Positions 8,579 to 18,419 are shown, counted from the first letter of the stretch. The stretch: DNA of 53,917 nucleotides from Verrucomicrobia bacterium ADurb.Bin118 (GCA_002070715.1 MWDV01000063.1:1-53917); one strand, 5' to 3'. Program-made: numbers and translations. The notes: a model not told the origin generated them from the sequence alone.

Positions 8579-8896
8579 ATGCCTACCTACGAGTACGTTT
8601 GCGAAAAATGTGGACATCAATTTGACAAGTTCCAATCCATCACCGCCCGACCGTTGACCGTGTGTCCGAAAGATCAGTGCGCCCGTAAACAGTGGGGCAA
8701 AGGGCGCGTCAAACGCGTCCTCAGCGCGGGTGCGGGGTTGATCTTCAAGGGCAGCGGGTTTTACATCACCGATTATCGGAGCGAGAACTATAAACAAGCC
8801 GCCAAGAAAGACACCGCCGCCCCTGCCGCCAGCGGCGAGACGAAAACGGCTGCCGCCAAACCCGCCAAGGCGACGGCCAAAACTCCGGCCCCATAG
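8579..8896 (+). CDS. FmdB-family zinc ribbon protein
   Basis: This 105-residue protein starts MPTYEYVCEKCGHQFDKFQS, the classic FmdB/CxxC_CxxC_SSSS N terminus. The second metal-binding knuckle is CPKDQC at about residues 32-37. A conserved middle part (RVLSAGAGLIFKGSGFYITDY) is followed by a Lys/Ala-rich tail, as is usual in the family. FmdB was named from a putative regulator of formamidase, but for most members the role is not established; zinc binding is the only safe prediction. It lies downstream of the coiled-coil gene on the same strand. Confidence 0.92.
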   Translation: MPTYEYVCEKCGHQFDKFQSITARPLTVCPKDQCARKQWGKGRVKRVLSAGAGLIFKGSGFYITDYRSENYKQAAKKDTAAPAASGETKTAAAKPAKATAKTPAP

Positions 8897-8927
8897 CGGC
8901 TGCAGAGCGCGGCGGTCCCCCCGCCTG

Positions 8928-10295
8928 GTGAATTGGCATTGGTTAACGTGGATGGTGATGGGTGGACTGGCCGCCCAGTCCCTCGCGCAAAATGCCGCGT
9001 CCTTCCGCCCGTCCGCCACGAGTCAGTCGGGGCAATTCGTTGTCTCGCGCCATGGAGGCGCCACGCATCCGACGATTGTCTCCGCGCTGACCACGCAGGC
9101 GCAATGCTTGGAACTCGAACCCACCCTGCTGGTGGTTTCCTGCGAGCGCATCCGGCAGGCTTTGGATCGGGAACTGGGCCTGACGGCCCCGTGGCAGGGA
9201 CGCATTCACGTGTTGCTCCGGCCGGCGCAGGGGGCGGAGGACGCGATTACCCTCACCGCCGAGAAGTTTCGGGATGGCTGGGCTTACCGGTTGAGTTTGC
9301 CGGAGGTCGTGGCCCCGCACCGGCTCATGCGCGCCGTGGTGGAAGCCATCCTGCTCGAAGTCGCCAATCGGCACCATGCCGGGCGGTCGGCGGAAATACC
9401 GCCCTGGTTGGCGATCGGCCTGGCTGAACGATTGCTGGCCCTGGCCGGACCTGAATTGTTGTTTCCGCCGCCGCGCCTGCGCGTGGGCGCGCTCACGCTC
9501 AGCCCCAGCACCGTCACCAGCCGGCCGCCGGACCCGCTGGCGCAAGCCCGGGCGCAGTTGCGCGAGCACGCCCCGTTGACCTTGCAGGATTTGAGTTGGC
9601 CCACCGAAGCGGATTTCACCGGGGACACTGCGGCGGGATACCGGGCCAGTGCCCATTTGTTTGTGGTTGAACTGCTGCGCCTGCGCGACGGCCCGGCCAG
9701 CCTGCGCGCCCTGCTCGAAGAACTGCCCCGCCATTACAACTGGCAAACCAGTTTCCTGAAAGCGTTTCCGCTCCACTTCCAACAATTGCGGGATGTGGAA
9801 AAATGGTGGGCGGTGCAGGTCGTCTATCTCAGCGGCCGCGATTTGGCGCACACCTGGTCGGTGGCGGAAAGCTGGCGCAAACTGGACGCGGTCCGGCGGG
9901 TGCCGGCGCTGGTCCGCCCCACGGCGGACGCGCTGCCCGAGGCGACCGCCGAGATTCCGCTGGCCACGGTCATCCGCGACTGGGATTTTGTCCGGCAGAC
10001 GGCGGCTTTGCGCGCGCAGATCCAGCAACTCGAGTTACTGCGCCAGCGGGTCGCCCCGGAGCTGCTGCCGTTGGCGGATGCTTACCGGCGCGTGCTGGCG
10101 GAGTATCTCGACCAACGCAACAAGACCGGGATGGTGCTCGCGCAGCGCGGGGTCGCCCGTCCGGGACACGGGCAATTGATCCGTGACACCCTGCGGCGCC
10201 TGGCCGAGTTGGACCAGCAACTGGCCCAATACCAACCGGAAGAACCCACGCCGACCGCGGAAGCTAAACCCGCCGCGTCCACGCCGCGGCGTTGA
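8928..10295 (+). CDS. Secreted protein of unknown function
   Basis: This protein of 455 residues has an N-terminal signal peptide (WLTWMVMGGLAAQSLAQ, cleavage near residue 21), so it is exported. The body contains PWLAIGLAERLLALAG near residues 160-175 and a helical C-terminal third ending in a Pro/Thr/Ala-rich tail. The middle part (VAPHRLMRAVVEAILLEVANRHHAGRS...) resembles the placement of a peptidase-MA-like fold, but no HExxH motif exists, so enzyme function cannot be claimed. The GTG at 8928 is used because the signal peptide needs it; an ATG at 8952 is possible. I do not recognise the family. Confidence 0.65.
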   Translation: MNWHWLTWMVMGGLAAQSLAQNAASFRPSATSQSGQFVVSRHGGATHPTIVSALTTQAQCLELEPTLLVVSCERIRQALDRELGLTAPWQGRIHVLLRPAQGAEDAITLTAEKFRDGWAYRLSLPEVVAPHRLMRAVVEAILLEVANRHHAGRSAEIPPWLAIGLAERLLALAGPELLFPPPRLRVGALTLSPSTVTSRPPDPLAQARAQLREHAPLTLQDLSWPTEADFTGDTAAGYRASAHLFVVELLRLRDGPASLRALLEELPRHYNWQTSFLKAFPLHFQQLRDVEKWWAVQVVYLSGRDLAHTWSVAESWRKLDAVRRVPALVRPTADALPEATAEIPLATVIRDWDFVRQTAALRAQIQQLELLRQRVAPELLPLADAYRRVLAEYLDQRNKTGMVLAQRGVARPGHGQLIRDTLRRLAELDQQLAQYQPEEPTPTAEAKPAASTPRR

Positions 10296-10433
10296 CGAAT
10301 TGCCTTTGTTCACTCTACCGGAAGCGGCGATGCTGGAGAGAGAAACTTCCCCATCAATTTTGGCGTTGCGGCGTGGTCGTGCCGTCTTTCGTCTTGCCTG
10401 ACGGCTTCAAAAACGACAAATCAGGCGCGGCTT

Positions 10434-11321
10434 ATGTTGACGGACAACATTTTGGAACTCATTGGTCGCACCCCGCTCATTTCGCTCAAGCAGGAAAATC
10501 TTTATGCCAAGGCGGAATTTCTCAATCCCGGGGGCAGCATCAAAGACCGGGTCGCGCTGGCGATGATTGAAGGCGCCGAGCGCGACGGCCGGTTGCGACC
10601 CGATTCGATCATTGTGGAACCGACTTCCGGCAACACCGGGATTGGCATCGCCCTGGTGGGCCGGCGGAAGGGATACCGCGTGCGCATCGTCATGCCCGAA
10701 AACATGAGCGAAGAACGCAAGAAGTTGATTCGCTGCCTGGGCGCGGATCTGGTATTGACCCCCGCCGCCGAAAGCCTCGCCGGCGCCGTGGCGCGGGTGC
10801 GCCAGATGCAGGCGGAAGACACCCGCGTCTTTGTGCCGCAGCAATTTGAAAACCCCGATAATCCGCGCGTTCACTATGAGGAAACGGCTCGCGAATTGTG
10901 GCGACAAATGAACGGCGACATCGCCGCTTTTGTGGCTGGAGTAGGCAGCGGCGGCACGTTACAGGGCGTGGGACAATTTCTTCGCGAACACAAACCGGCG
11001 GTGCGCCTCGTGGCGGTGGAACCCCGGAATGTTTCCGCCCTGCTCGGCCACGAACCGGGGCTACACCAGATTCAAGGGATCGGCGATGGATTCATCCCCG
11101 CCGTGCTGAACGTGCAACTGATTGATGAAGTGATCGAGGTGAGTGACGAGGACGCGATTGAAACCACGCGTCAACTGGGGCGCGATCACGGTTTGCTGGT
11201 GGGGATTTCCTCCGGAGCGAATGTGTGGGCGGCCCGGCGAGTCGCGGAGAAAATCCGCGGCCCCGTCGCCACCGTGCTGCCTGACCGGGCCGAACGCTAT
11301 TTCAGCACAGCGCTGATTTGA
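10434..11321 (+). CDS. cysM: Cysteine synthase B-type (O-acetylserine sulfhydrylase)
   Basis: This PLP enzyme makes L-cysteine from O-acetyl-L-serine and sulfide or thiosulfate. Its 295 residues fit CysM length. NPGGSIKDR carries the Schiff-base lysine (Lys37), PTSGNTGIGIA (about 64-74) is the substrate-binding loop, GVGSGGTLQGVG (about 168-179) binds the PLP phosphate, and GISSGAN (about 257-263) contacts the pyridine ring. The ERKKLIRCLGADL stretch after MPENMS is more CysM-like than CysK-like. It is preceded by a 138-base gap without an obvious riboswitch and has no co-oriented sulfur gene beside it. The exact sulfur donor cannot be read from sequence. Confidence 0.93.
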   Translation: MLTDNILELIGRTPLISLKQENLYAKAEFLNPGGSIKDRVALAMIEGAERDGRLRPDSIIVEPTSGNTGIGIALVGRRKGYRVRIVMPENMSEERKKLIRCLGADLVLTPAAESLAGAVARVRQMQAEDTRVFVPQQFENPDNPRVHYEETARELWRQMNGDIAAFVAGVGSGGTLQGVGQFLREHKPAVRLVAVEPRNVSALLGHEPGLHQIQGIGDGFIPAVLNVQLIDEVIEVSDEDAIETTRQLGRDHGLLVGISSGANVWAARRVAEKIRGPVATVLPDRAERYFSTALI

Positions 11322-11592
11322 ACCGCTTCGGACGCCTCGCCGCAAAACGAACCGGGCTGAGAACGATCGAATCAATCCTTTTGTCCGCAGCTGGCGCCGA
11401 TTCACGCCGCTGGGATCTCGAAAAAAATCTGGGAAATCAGCGGCATCGGTAGATTCGTTTTTCAGGCTTTGGACGGCGCCCCTCATTGATGCGATGACTC
11501 CGAATGTGCCCGGAGCCATGCCGCACGCTCCCCCCGCCGGGCGTCCGGGCAAACGGCTTGACGAAACGCGCCTTTGATTCCAGATTGCTGCC

Positions 11593-12447
11593 ATGGACCG
11601 TAGGCAACACCCCAAGTCGTTCTGCCGGGCGCAACGGGGAAACCGCCCCGCGTCTCCCGCTTTTACCCTGATCGAGTTGCTGGTGGTCATTGCCATCATT
11701 GCCATTCTGGCGGCGATGTTGTTGCCGGCCCTGAACCGCGCGAAACTCAAAGCCCACGGCGTTTCGTGCATGAACAATCTGCGGCAGCTTCAGGTGGCCT
11801 GGTTCATGTACGTGCAGGACAACAACGACCGTCTGCCGGGGGTCAGCGGGGGGAGTTACGTCAGCGGGGATACCTGGGTGTCCGGCTGGCTCGATTTCAG
11901 CAATAACAATTCCCACAACACCAATCTCCTTTACCTCACCGACGTGCGCTTCTCGCAGATTGGGCCTTACGTCCGTTCGCCGGGCGTTTACCGGTGCCCG
12001 GCCGATCAAAGCACAGCGCCCTTCGGCCCGGAACGGTTGCCGCGGGTGCGCAGCGTCTCGATGAACTGCTGGATGAACTACCTCTTCGACGTGGACATCG
12101 GGCAGAATCAATACATCATCTTTCGCAAATACTCCGATATCGTCCGCCCCACCCCCGCGATGGCGTGGGTATTGATTGACGAGCGTGAGGACAGCATCAA
12201 CGACGGCCTGTTCCAGGTGGACGTGGCCAATCGGGGCGGCAGCGCGCGCATCGTGGATTATCCGGCGGGTTACCACGGGAACGCCGCCGGCATCTTGTTT
12301 GCGGACGGCCACGCGGAAATCAAACGCTGGATGGATCCGCGCACGACGCCGCCCTTGAAACGCAACAGCCTCATCCCGTTGAACGTGGCGTCGCCCAACA
12401 ACCCGGACGTGGCGTGGTTACAGGAACGCTCGACCAGCCGCAAATAA
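11593..12447 (+). CDS. Type II secretion-type pseudopilin with C-terminal DG motif
   Basis: The protein has 284 residues and a prepilin leader: after 23 mostly polar residues comes [20 protein letters not shown], with Glu at position +5 after the processing site (Ala23/Phe24). The body has the [25 protein letters not shown] region typical of the large planctomycete/verrucomicrobial pseudopilin family. The C terminus carries [13 protein letters not shown], the conserved DGH motif. Such proteins are processed by a prepilin peptidase and inserted in the inner membrane; these genomes encode dozens, usually without secretion genes nearby, as here. Individual roles are unknown. Confidence 0.9.
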   Translation: MDRRQHPKSFCRAQRGNRPASPAFTLIELLVVIAIIAILAAMLLPALNRAKLKAHGVSCMNNLRQLQVAWFMYVQDNNDRLPGVSGGSYVSGDTWVSGWLDFSNNNSHNTNLLYLTDVRFSQIGPYVRSPGVYRCPADQSTAPFGPERLPRVRSVSMNCWMNYLFDVDIGQNQYIIFRKYSDIVRPTPAMAWVLIDEREDSINDGLFQVDVANRGGSARIVDYPAGYHGNAAGILFADGHAEIKRWMDPRTTPPLKRNSLIPLNVASPNNPDVAWLQERSTSRK

Positions 12448-12740
12448 AGCCCGCCGCAGACCCGGCTTGGCGCGGACGTTCCCGGGGGAGAAAATGCAGG
12501 GGACTACGCAAAGGCAAAAAAGGGAAATTGGGGGACATCGTGACTCCGGAGGCGGGGTGGGGCCAGTAAAAGTGGCGGCGTTGAGCGAGAGGTAACGGTG
12601 CTCACATCCCAAGGCAGGCCCGGCGAGTGTTCATACCCTTGTTTTTCTTCTCCAGCGGCGCAATTACCCCCGTCTTTTACAGCCAAGAGACAAACGCCGG
12701 TTGACGGATGGCGTCTGCGCTGATAGGTCCCAAGCCCGAT

Positions 12741-13508
12741 ATGACCGAGACCCGCACTCCCTCTCTCACCGGTAAAGTCGCCGTCATCACCGGTGCCAGC
12801 AAAGGATTGGGCAAAGCCATCGCCCAGGCTTTGGGACGCGCCGGCGCGCAGCTCGCCTTGATCGCGCGTGACCCGGCCACCTTGGAAACTGTCGCCGCAG
12901 CCGTTCGCGCGGACGGGGCGGAGGCCGCCATCTTTCCGGGCGATGTCAGCGACGAAGCCCAAGTGACCCAGATCGCGGAGCAGGTTATGGCGCGGTTTGC
13001 AGCAGTCCATATTCTGGTCAACAACGCCGGCATCAACCGGCGCCAGCCGGTTACGGAATTCACCCTGGCGGAATGGCGCCAAGTGATGGATACGAATCTC
13101 ACCGGGCCATTCCTGATGTGCCGCGCTTTCGTGCCCCACCTGAAAGGGCGCGGCTACGGACGCATCCTCAATCTGACTTCGACCATGAGCCATGTCTCGT
13201 TGCCGGGCCGCACGGCTTATTCCGCCAGCAAAGCGGGGTTGTTGGGTTTCACCCGGGCCTTGGCGCTGGAGCTGGCGCCGGAAGGAATCACGGTGAACGG
13301 CATCAGTCCCGGACCGTTTGCCACCGAGATGAACCAGCCCTTGATGCAGAATGCCGAGTTGAACGCGCGGTTTCTGGGAAGCATTCCCTTGGGGCGCTGG
13401 GGTCAACCGGAGGATGTCGGGCAGCTCGTGGTGTATCTTTGCTCCGAGCACGCCGGCTTCATCACCGGCACGGATATTCTGATGGACGGCGGCTGGTGCG
13501 CGCAGTGA
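12741..13508 (+). CDS. Short-chain dehydrogenase/reductase (FabG-like)
   Basis: This classical SDR has about 255 residues. TGASKGLGKA (about 13-22) is the NAD(P) glycine motif, NNAG lies near 94, the catalytic Ser is in LNLTSTMS, and Tyr/Lys are in YSASK (around 160-164). ISPGPFATEM and the C-terminal DILMDGGW are typical of 3-oxoacyl-ACP reductase and gluconate 5-dehydrogenase subfamilies. I use the ATG at 12741, where homology would begin; an in-frame ATG at 12708 adds 11 residues. The substrate is not decidable: no fatty-acid or sugar genes are adjacent. The 260-base gap upstream shows no gene. Confidence 0.88.
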   Translation: MTETRTPSLTGKVAVITGASKGLGKAIAQALGRAGAQLALIARDPATLETVAAAVRADGAEAAIFPGDVSDEAQVTQIAEQVMARFAAVHILVNNAGINRRQPVTEFTLAEWRQVMDTNLTGPFLMCRAFVPHLKGRGYGRILNLTSTMSHVSLPGRTAYSASKAGLLGFTRALALELAPEGITVNGISPGPFATEMNQPLMQNAELNARFLGSIPLGRWGQPEDVGQLVVYLCSEHAGFITGTDILMDGGWCAQ

Positions 13509-13614
13509 GCTGCCTCCCTTAACGGCGGCGGACTGCGGGGCCGACTGGTCCGCTGCGGGTCAGCGCGCAGATTCCGCTTTCCCGACCCGCATTTTTTCCT
13601 ATGGTCAGGGCGCT

Positions 13615-15009
13615 ATGATTTCGGCAATCCGGTCCATTCATTTCGTCGGCATCTGCGGCACCGCGATGGCTTCCACCGCCGCCGCCTTGAAGGAGAAAGG
13701 TCTCACCATCACCGGCTCGGACCAGAACGTCTATCCGCCCATGTCCACCTTCCTGGCGGAGCGCGGGATCGAAGTCATGAACGGTTACGCGGAACGAAAC
13801 CTCGCGCACAAACCCGATCTGGTCATCATCGGCAACGCCATTTCGCGCGGCAATCCCGAGGCGGAATTCGCCCTGGACCACAAGCTTTCGTTCTGGTCGT
13901 TGCCGGACCTGCTCCGCGAATACTTTCTCCGCGGCCGACGCTGTGTGGTGGTGGCCGGCACCCACGGCAAGACCACCACGACCGCATTGCTGACTTGGGT
14001 CTTCGAGCACAACGGCCTGAACCCGAGCTATCTCATCGGCGGCCTGCCGCACAATCTGGGGCAAGGCGCGCGTTTTACTTCGGGTGAGTGGGTCATCATC
14101 GAGGGCGATGAATACGACACCGCCTTCTTCGACAAACGCAGCAAGTTCATCCATTACCTGCCCGAAGTCGCCATCATCAACAACGTGGAATTCGATCACG
14201 CGGATATTTTCCCCAACCTCGCCGCGATCCAGACAACCTTCCGCCATTTCATCCGCCTGGTCCCGCGCAACGGCCTGCTGCTCGGCAACGGCGACGATCC
14301 CAACCTCGCGCCGCTGTTGGATGTCAATTTCTGTCCCGTCAAACGGTTCGGGTTGGGCGAGCACAATGCCGTGCGCGCCACCAATGTCCGGCTCGGCCCC
14401 ACGGCCAGCGAGTTCGAGATCCCCAGCGCCCGTTTTCACCTGAACCTGATCGGCGAGTTCAACGTGCGCAACGCCCTGGCCGTCGTGGCCGCCGCCAAAC
14501 ATTGCGGGTTGTCGAACAAACAAATCCAGTCGGCCTTCGACACCTTCAAAGGCATCAAACGGCGGTTGGAAGTGCGCGGAATCGCCGGGGGCGTGACGGT
14601 GATTGACGATTTCGCGCATCATCCGACGGCGATTCGCGAAACCCTGCGGGTGTTGCGGTTGAAGTATGCGCGGGAAAAAATCTGGGCGGTGTTTGAACCG
14701 CGCAGCAACACCACCCGGCGCAACGTCTTTCAGCGCGAACTCGCCGCCTCCTTTGCGTTGGCCGACGCCGTCATTGTGGCGCAAGTCGCGCGGTTGGAAT
14801 TACTGCAACCGGAGGAACGGCTGGATCCGCAACAACTGATGACCGACCTTCAGGCCGCTGGCAAGGACGCCGCCTACCTGCCGGATGCGGATGCCATCGT
14901 GGCGCATCTCGCCGGTAAAGCGCAGGGGGGCGACATCGTGGTGGTGTTCAGCAACGGCGACTTCGGCGGGATTCACCTGAAGCTTCTCCGCCAACTTGGG
15001 TCGCGCTGA
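13615..15009 (+). CDS. mpl: Mpl: UDP-MurNAc:L-Ala-gamma-D-Glu-meso-DAP ligase
   Basis: This ATP-dependent ligase of the Mur family joins recycled murein tripeptide to UDP-N-acetylmuramate in the cytoplasm, part of peptidoglycan recycling. It has 464 residues, the Mpl size. HFVGICGTAMASTA is the N-terminal UDP-binding loop, VAGTHGKTTTTALL (about 117-130) the Mur P-loop, EGDEYDTAFFDKRSKF the Mpl-type metal/substrate segment, and DDFAHHPTAI and FEPRSNTTRR (about 362-371) the C-terminal domain signatures. The EYDTAFFDKRSKF and FEPRSNT motifs separate Mpl from MurC. Transcription converges on the DAHP synthase gene 16 nt away. Confidence 0.93.
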   Translation: MISAIRSIHFVGICGTAMASTAAALKEKGLTITGSDQNVYPPMSTFLAERGIEVMNGYAERNLAHKPDLVIIGNAISRGNPEAEFALDHKLSFWSLPDLLREYFLRGRRCVVVAGTHGKTTTTALLTWVFEHNGLNPSYLIGGLPHNLGQGARFTSGEWVIIEGDEYDTAFFDKRSKFIHYLPEVAIINNVEFDHADIFPNLAAIQTTFRHFIRLVPRNGLLLGNGDDPNLAPLLDVNFCPVKRFGLGEHNAVRATNVRLGPTASEFEIPSARFHLNLIGEFNVRNALAVVAAAKHCGLSNKQIQSAFDTFKGIKRRLEVRGIAGGVTVIDDFAHHPTAIRETLRVLRLKYAREKIWAVFEPRSNTTRRNVFQRELAASFALADAVIVAQVARLELLQPEERLDPQQLMTDLQAAGKDAAYLPDADAIVAHLAGKAQGGDIVVVFSNGDFGGIHLKLLRQLGSR

Positions 15010-15025
15010 CGCGGGCCCGCGCGCC

Positions 15026-16387
15026 TCAACCGGCGGGCTGGTCCAACAAGCGGGCCAGCCGCAACGCCATTTCCAGCGATTGCTCGTAATTCAGACGCGG
15101 GTCCACGCGGCTGCGGTAGTCGCGGGTTAAATCCGCCTCGGTCAATCCACAGTCGCCGCCCAGGCACTCGGTGACGTTATCGCCGGTCAACTCGAAATGC
15201 ACGCCGCCGGGATGCGCCCCCGCGTCGGCCAGGATTTGGAACGTCGTTTCCAGTTCCTCCAGAATACGCTCAAACCGCCGGGTCTTGATTCCGGTGCGGG
15301 TGGTTTCCGTGTTGCCATGCATGGGATCGCAAACCCACAGGACCCGCCGCTCGCGGGATTGCACCGCCTGCACCAAGGGCGGCAGTTCCCGCGCTACGCA
15401 CGCCAGCCCAAACCGGGTGATCAACGTCAGCCGGCCCGGTTCATTCGCCGGATTCAACGCGTCGCACAAAGCCAGGACCTCCTCCGGCTGAATCGGCGGA
15501 CCGATTTTGACCGCGATGGGATTGCGGATGCCGCGGAAGTATTCGATGTGCGCGCCGTCCAGCGCTCGGGTGCGGTTCCCAATCCACGGGAAATGGGTGC
15601 CGAGGTTATACCAACCCTCGCGCCGCGGCACCTGCCGGGTGACCGCCTGTTCATAATGCAGGTGCAGGCCTTCATGGCTGGTGAAAAAATCCACCCGGTT
15701 CATCCCCGGAATCGGGCCGCCGGTGAGCGCCTCGATAAATTGCAACGACTCGGTGATCGAACGCACCATGCGCTGGTATTCCGCCGCCAGGGGGGACGGA
15801 CGGGCAAAATGCATCTCCCAGTATTCCGGGTGATGTAGATCGGCAAATCCGCCGTCAATCAACGCGCGAATGAAATTCACCGTCAATCCCGCCCGCTCAT
15901 ATCCCCGCAACAACCGCGTCGGGTCGGGCGTGCGGGCGTGCGGATCAAAGCCGGTTCGATTGACAATGTCCCCGCGATAGACGGGCAGGGTGACATCGCC
16001 GCGCGTTTCCACGTCGGCGGAACGCGGTTTGGCATACTGGCCGGCGAATCGTCCGACGCGGACCACCCGTTTGCGCGCCCCTTGCACCAGCACGAGACTC
16101 ATTTGCAGGAGGATTTTCAGCTTGGCCGCGATAGTACCGGACTGGCAGTCCTCAAAGTTTTCCGAGCAATCCCCGCCTTGCAACAGAAAGCGCTCGCCGC
16201 GTCCGGCTTCGGCAAGCTGTTGTTTCAAAGACTCAACCTCCCAACTGCTGACCAACGGGGGGAGTTCGCCGAGCTGGCGCAAGACCGAGGCCAGGGCGTC
16301 CGGATCGGGATACACCGGTTGCTGGGCGGCCGGCTTCTGCTGCCAGGAGTCCGGGCGCCAGGCCGCTGCCTGTGTGGATGCCTTCAT
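15026..16387 (-). CDS. Class II DAHP synthase (shikimate pathway entry)
   Basis: 3-deoxy-D-arabino-heptulosonate-7-phosphate synthase condenses PEP and erythrose-4-phosphate, the first step to aromatic amino acids. The 453 residues match the plant/Mycobacterium-type class II enzyme (AroAII). Signatures include LLQGGDCSENFEDC (metal-binding cysteine), RVGRFAGQYAKPRS, SHEGLHLHYEQ (metal His), GNRTRALDGAHIEYFRG, KIGPP, CDPMHGNT and ELTGDNVTECLGG. All active-site motifs appear intact. It is unrelated in sequence to the class I AroF/G/H enzymes. The neighbouring GYF_2 gene is 33 nt upstream on the same strand. Confidence 0.94.
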   Translation of the reverse strand: MKASTQAAAWRPDSWQQKPAAQQPVYPDPDALASVLRQLGELPPLVSSWEVESLKQQLAEAGRGERFLLQGGDCSENFEDCQSGTIAAKLKILLQMSLVLVQGARKRVVRVGRFAGQYAKPRSADVETRGDVTLPVYRGDIVNRTGFDPHARTPDPTRLLRGYERAGLTVNFIRALIDGGFADLHHPEYWEMHFARPSPLAAEYQRMVRSITESLQFIEALTGGPIPGMNRVDFFTSHEGLHLHYEQAVTRQVPRREGWYNLGTHFPWIGNRTRALDGAHIEYFRGIRNPIAVKIGPPIQPEEVLALCDALNPANEPGRLTLITRFGLACVARELPPLVQAVQSRERRVLWVCDPMHGNTETTRTGIKTRRFERILEELETTFQILADAGAHPGGVHFELTGDNVTECLGGDCGLTEADLTRDYRSRVDPRLNYEQSLEMALRLARLLDQPAG

Positions 16388-16420
16388 CGCGGAACAGCTT
16401 ACTTGAAAGCGGGCGGCGGC

Positions 16421-17011
16421 TCAAGCCGGCGGAGGATCGGCGGACGCGGCCTCTTCATCGGATGCCGGCGGCGGCGCCAAAAGCTCCCGGCGGCGTTCCA
16501 GACAAAAGGCGACAAACATCGGCCGGGACACGAAACGATGCACGGGCGAAGGCAGTCCCGTATAGAGGGCGTTGAACAGTTTGCGCATCAGGACTTCGTT
16601 TTGCAGCAAGGCGGGCAATCGCGTTGCGGATTGCGCGATCATCTGATGCGAGGCGAGTTGCCGAAGCCGCGGCAGAAACGCGCGCAACAGACGGTTCGCC
16701 GTTTCGGTCAGACGGGTGGAGTCGTCGCCGGAGGTGGATTGGAAGCGGTGGCGCAAACGGACCGCTTGCTTGGCGAGCCGCCCGCTCGCCGCGACAACGT
16801 GCCGCCGGGCGCGCGCCAAGTGATCCGCTGGCTCGACGGATTCGGGCGCAGGGTCGTCCCAGTCCGCAAGCGGCTGCCAATCCGCCTGTCCCGCGACCCA
16901 AAAGAAATCCGTGGGCAACAAAAATCCCGTGCGCAACAACTCCCGCGTCTCGGCGTTCGTCCACACGCCGAGTTCAACGCCGTCCCGGGCGATATGTAGT
17001 TTGCGCGACAT
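16421..17011 (-). CDS. Soluble GYF_2 (DUF4339) domain protein
   Basis: The protein has 196 residues. The first 50 (MSRKLHIARDGVELGVWTNAETRELL...DFFWVAGQADWQPLADW) form a GYF_2 domain. The rest is a basic, helical region followed by an acidic Pro/Ala tail; no membrane segment is visible, unlike the two GYF_2 proteins at the start of the window. The ATG at 17011 sits at the domain start, and further upstream codons of the same frame are not convincing. It lies between the amidohydrolase gene (26 nt upstream) and the DAHP synthase gene on one strand. No function can be assigned. Confidence 0.75.
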   Translation of the reverse strand: MSRKLHIARDGVELGVWTNAETRELLRTGFLLPTDFFWVAGQADWQPLADWDDPAPESVEPADHLARARRHVVAASGRLAKQAVRLRHRFQSTSGDDSTRLTETANRLLRAFLPRLRQLASHQMIAQSATRLPALLQNEVLMRKLFNALYTGLPSPVHRFVSRPMFVAFCLERRRELLAPPPASDEEAASADPPPA

Positions 17012-17037
17012 GGCCGCCACGGCACGGTCACGGTGCT

Positions 17038-18408
17038 TCACCGGGCTTTTGGCCGGTGCCGGTATTTTTCGTAGAGCCGCGTATGCCGGCTTTCGAGGCT
17101 GACTTCCCGGCCGGCAATCCACATCCGTTTCACGTTCGCGCGAATGTCGAGCACATCGCCATCCATCGCAAAGAAGGTGGCGTCTTTGCCGGCCTCAATC
17201 GAGCCAAGCCGGTCCGCCATCCCCGCCACCCGCGCCGGATAAAGCGTGAGTCCCTTCACCGCTTCGTCGGCGGGATAACCAAACGCCACCGCTTGCGCGG
17301 CTTCATACGGCAGATTTTTGACCAACGACGCACTGTTCACGCCGGTGCTAAAAATCACAGTCACCCCGGCCTGGCGCAACACTTCGGGCGCGCGGAAATG
17401 CACGTCGTACGCATCCGTGTCGCGGGCCGGCAAAGTGAAAATGTGCTCATAGATCACGGGCACTTGGTGCTTGGCCAGCAACGCCGCCACCCGCCAAGCG
17501 TCGCGGCCACCGGCGAGAATGATTGGCCAGCGATTAGTTGCCGCCCACGTCACCGCCGCCTGAATCTGGCGCCCCTCATCCGCATGCACCACCAGCGGAC
17601 GTTCGCCCCGCACAAACGGCAACAACGCTTCCCACGTCGGATCAGGAGTGGGCGCCTGGGCTTGGTTCGATGCCGCGGCGGCTTTCGCTTGGGCGTAGGC
17701 CCGCGCGTCCTGGAAGAAATCATCAAGGGCGCGAAGCCGGGCGGCGCGCTGCTTTGCTTGATCCTCCAGCGATTGCCAGCCCGCCTTGTCCCGGACCTGC
17801 TCCCGGGGCGTGGGGTTCAAGGTCATCGCCGGCCAATACACGTGCAGTGCGAGCGACTTCCTCACTGCCATGTCCTCGATGGTCCATCCATCCAAGGCAA
17901 CCAGCGCCGATTGCCCGGCCACCACGCCGCCTTGGGGGGCCGGCTCGAAATAGGCCACGCCGTTGGCGCGCGCCACCGGCAGCAGTTGGGAATCCGGATT
18001 GACCGCCCACCACGAGAGTACGTCCGGGGTGAAGTCCCCCACTTCACGCACGTCCACCGTCGCGCGCACCGCGCCGATTTCTTTCAAGCCCAATGCCGTG
18101 TCGAGTGCGATCAAGCCCGGATACAATTGCAATCCGGTCAGGTCAACGATCGGAACATCCGTCGTGTTCACGGACGGGCCCACCGCCGCGATCTTGCCGT
18201 CGCGGACCAATACTTCGCCTCCCGGAATCGCGTCGCCGGCAACGGTATGCACGGTGGCGCCTTTCAATAACCAGGTTTCAGCGGCCAGCGACGGCACCAA
18301 TATGCCTCCGGCACCAATCCCCGTCAGCAACAGCACACCAATCCGCGCCCCTGCGTTCCATGTCCGGAGCCTTCGGCCGCAACCGGGGGTTTTTCCGTTT
18401 CGAGTCAT
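17038..18408 (-). CDS. Secreted amidohydrolase-like protein lacking the HxH motif
   Basis: About 456 residues. The N terminus (RRLRTWNAGARIGVLLLTGIGAGGILVPSLAAE) is a signal peptide, so the product is exported. TWLLKGATVHTVAGDAIPGGEVLVRDGKIAAVG is the beta-sandwich start of imidazolonepropionase/dihydroorotase-like amidohydrolases, and LGSIEAGKDATFFAMDGD is the matching C-terminal signature. Where the metal-binding HxH should follow PGLID, the sequence reads YPGLIALDTALGL, so the first two metal ligands are absent. It may be a non-catalytic partner of the larger protein at 18420-21341, from which it is separated by 11 nt. The ATG at 18408 is chosen for the signal peptide; a GTG at 18423 would overlap the upstream gene. 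Confidence 0.8.
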   Translation of the reverse strand: MTRNGKTPGCGRRLRTWNAGARIGVLLLTGIGAGGILVPSLAAETWLLKGATVHTVAGDAIPGGEVLVRDGKIAAVGPSVNTTDVPIVDLTGLQLYPGLIALDTALGLKEIGAVRATVDVREVGDFTPDVLSWWAVNPDSQLLPVARANGVAYFEPAPQGGVVAGQSALVALDGWTIEDMAVRKSLALHVYWPAMTLNPTPREQVRDKAGWQSLEDQAKQRAARLRALDDFFQDARAYAQAKAAAASNQAQAPTPDPTWEALLPFVRGERPLVVHADEGRQIQAAVTWAATNRWPIILAGGRDAWRVAALLAKHQVPVIYEHIFTLPARDTDAYDVHFRAPEVLRQAGVTVIFSTGVNSASLVKNLPYEAAQAVAFGYPADEAVKGLTLYPARVAGMADRLGSIEAGKDATFFAMDGDVLDIRANVKRMWIAGREVSLESRHTRLYEKYRHRPKAR

Positions 18409-18419
18409 TGATGGATTTT

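Noticed and set aside
11385-11460. A-rich stretch near AAAAAAATCTGGGAAATCAGCGG as a decayed interspersed repeat
   Set aside because: It resembles repeats seen in related genomes, but no second copy exists in the window, so it cannot be supported here.
15010-15021. CGCGGGCCCGCG palindrome between mpl and DAHP synthase
   Set aside because: It is a short GC palindrome without a T tract in a 16-nt gap; chance is likely in a GC-rich genome.
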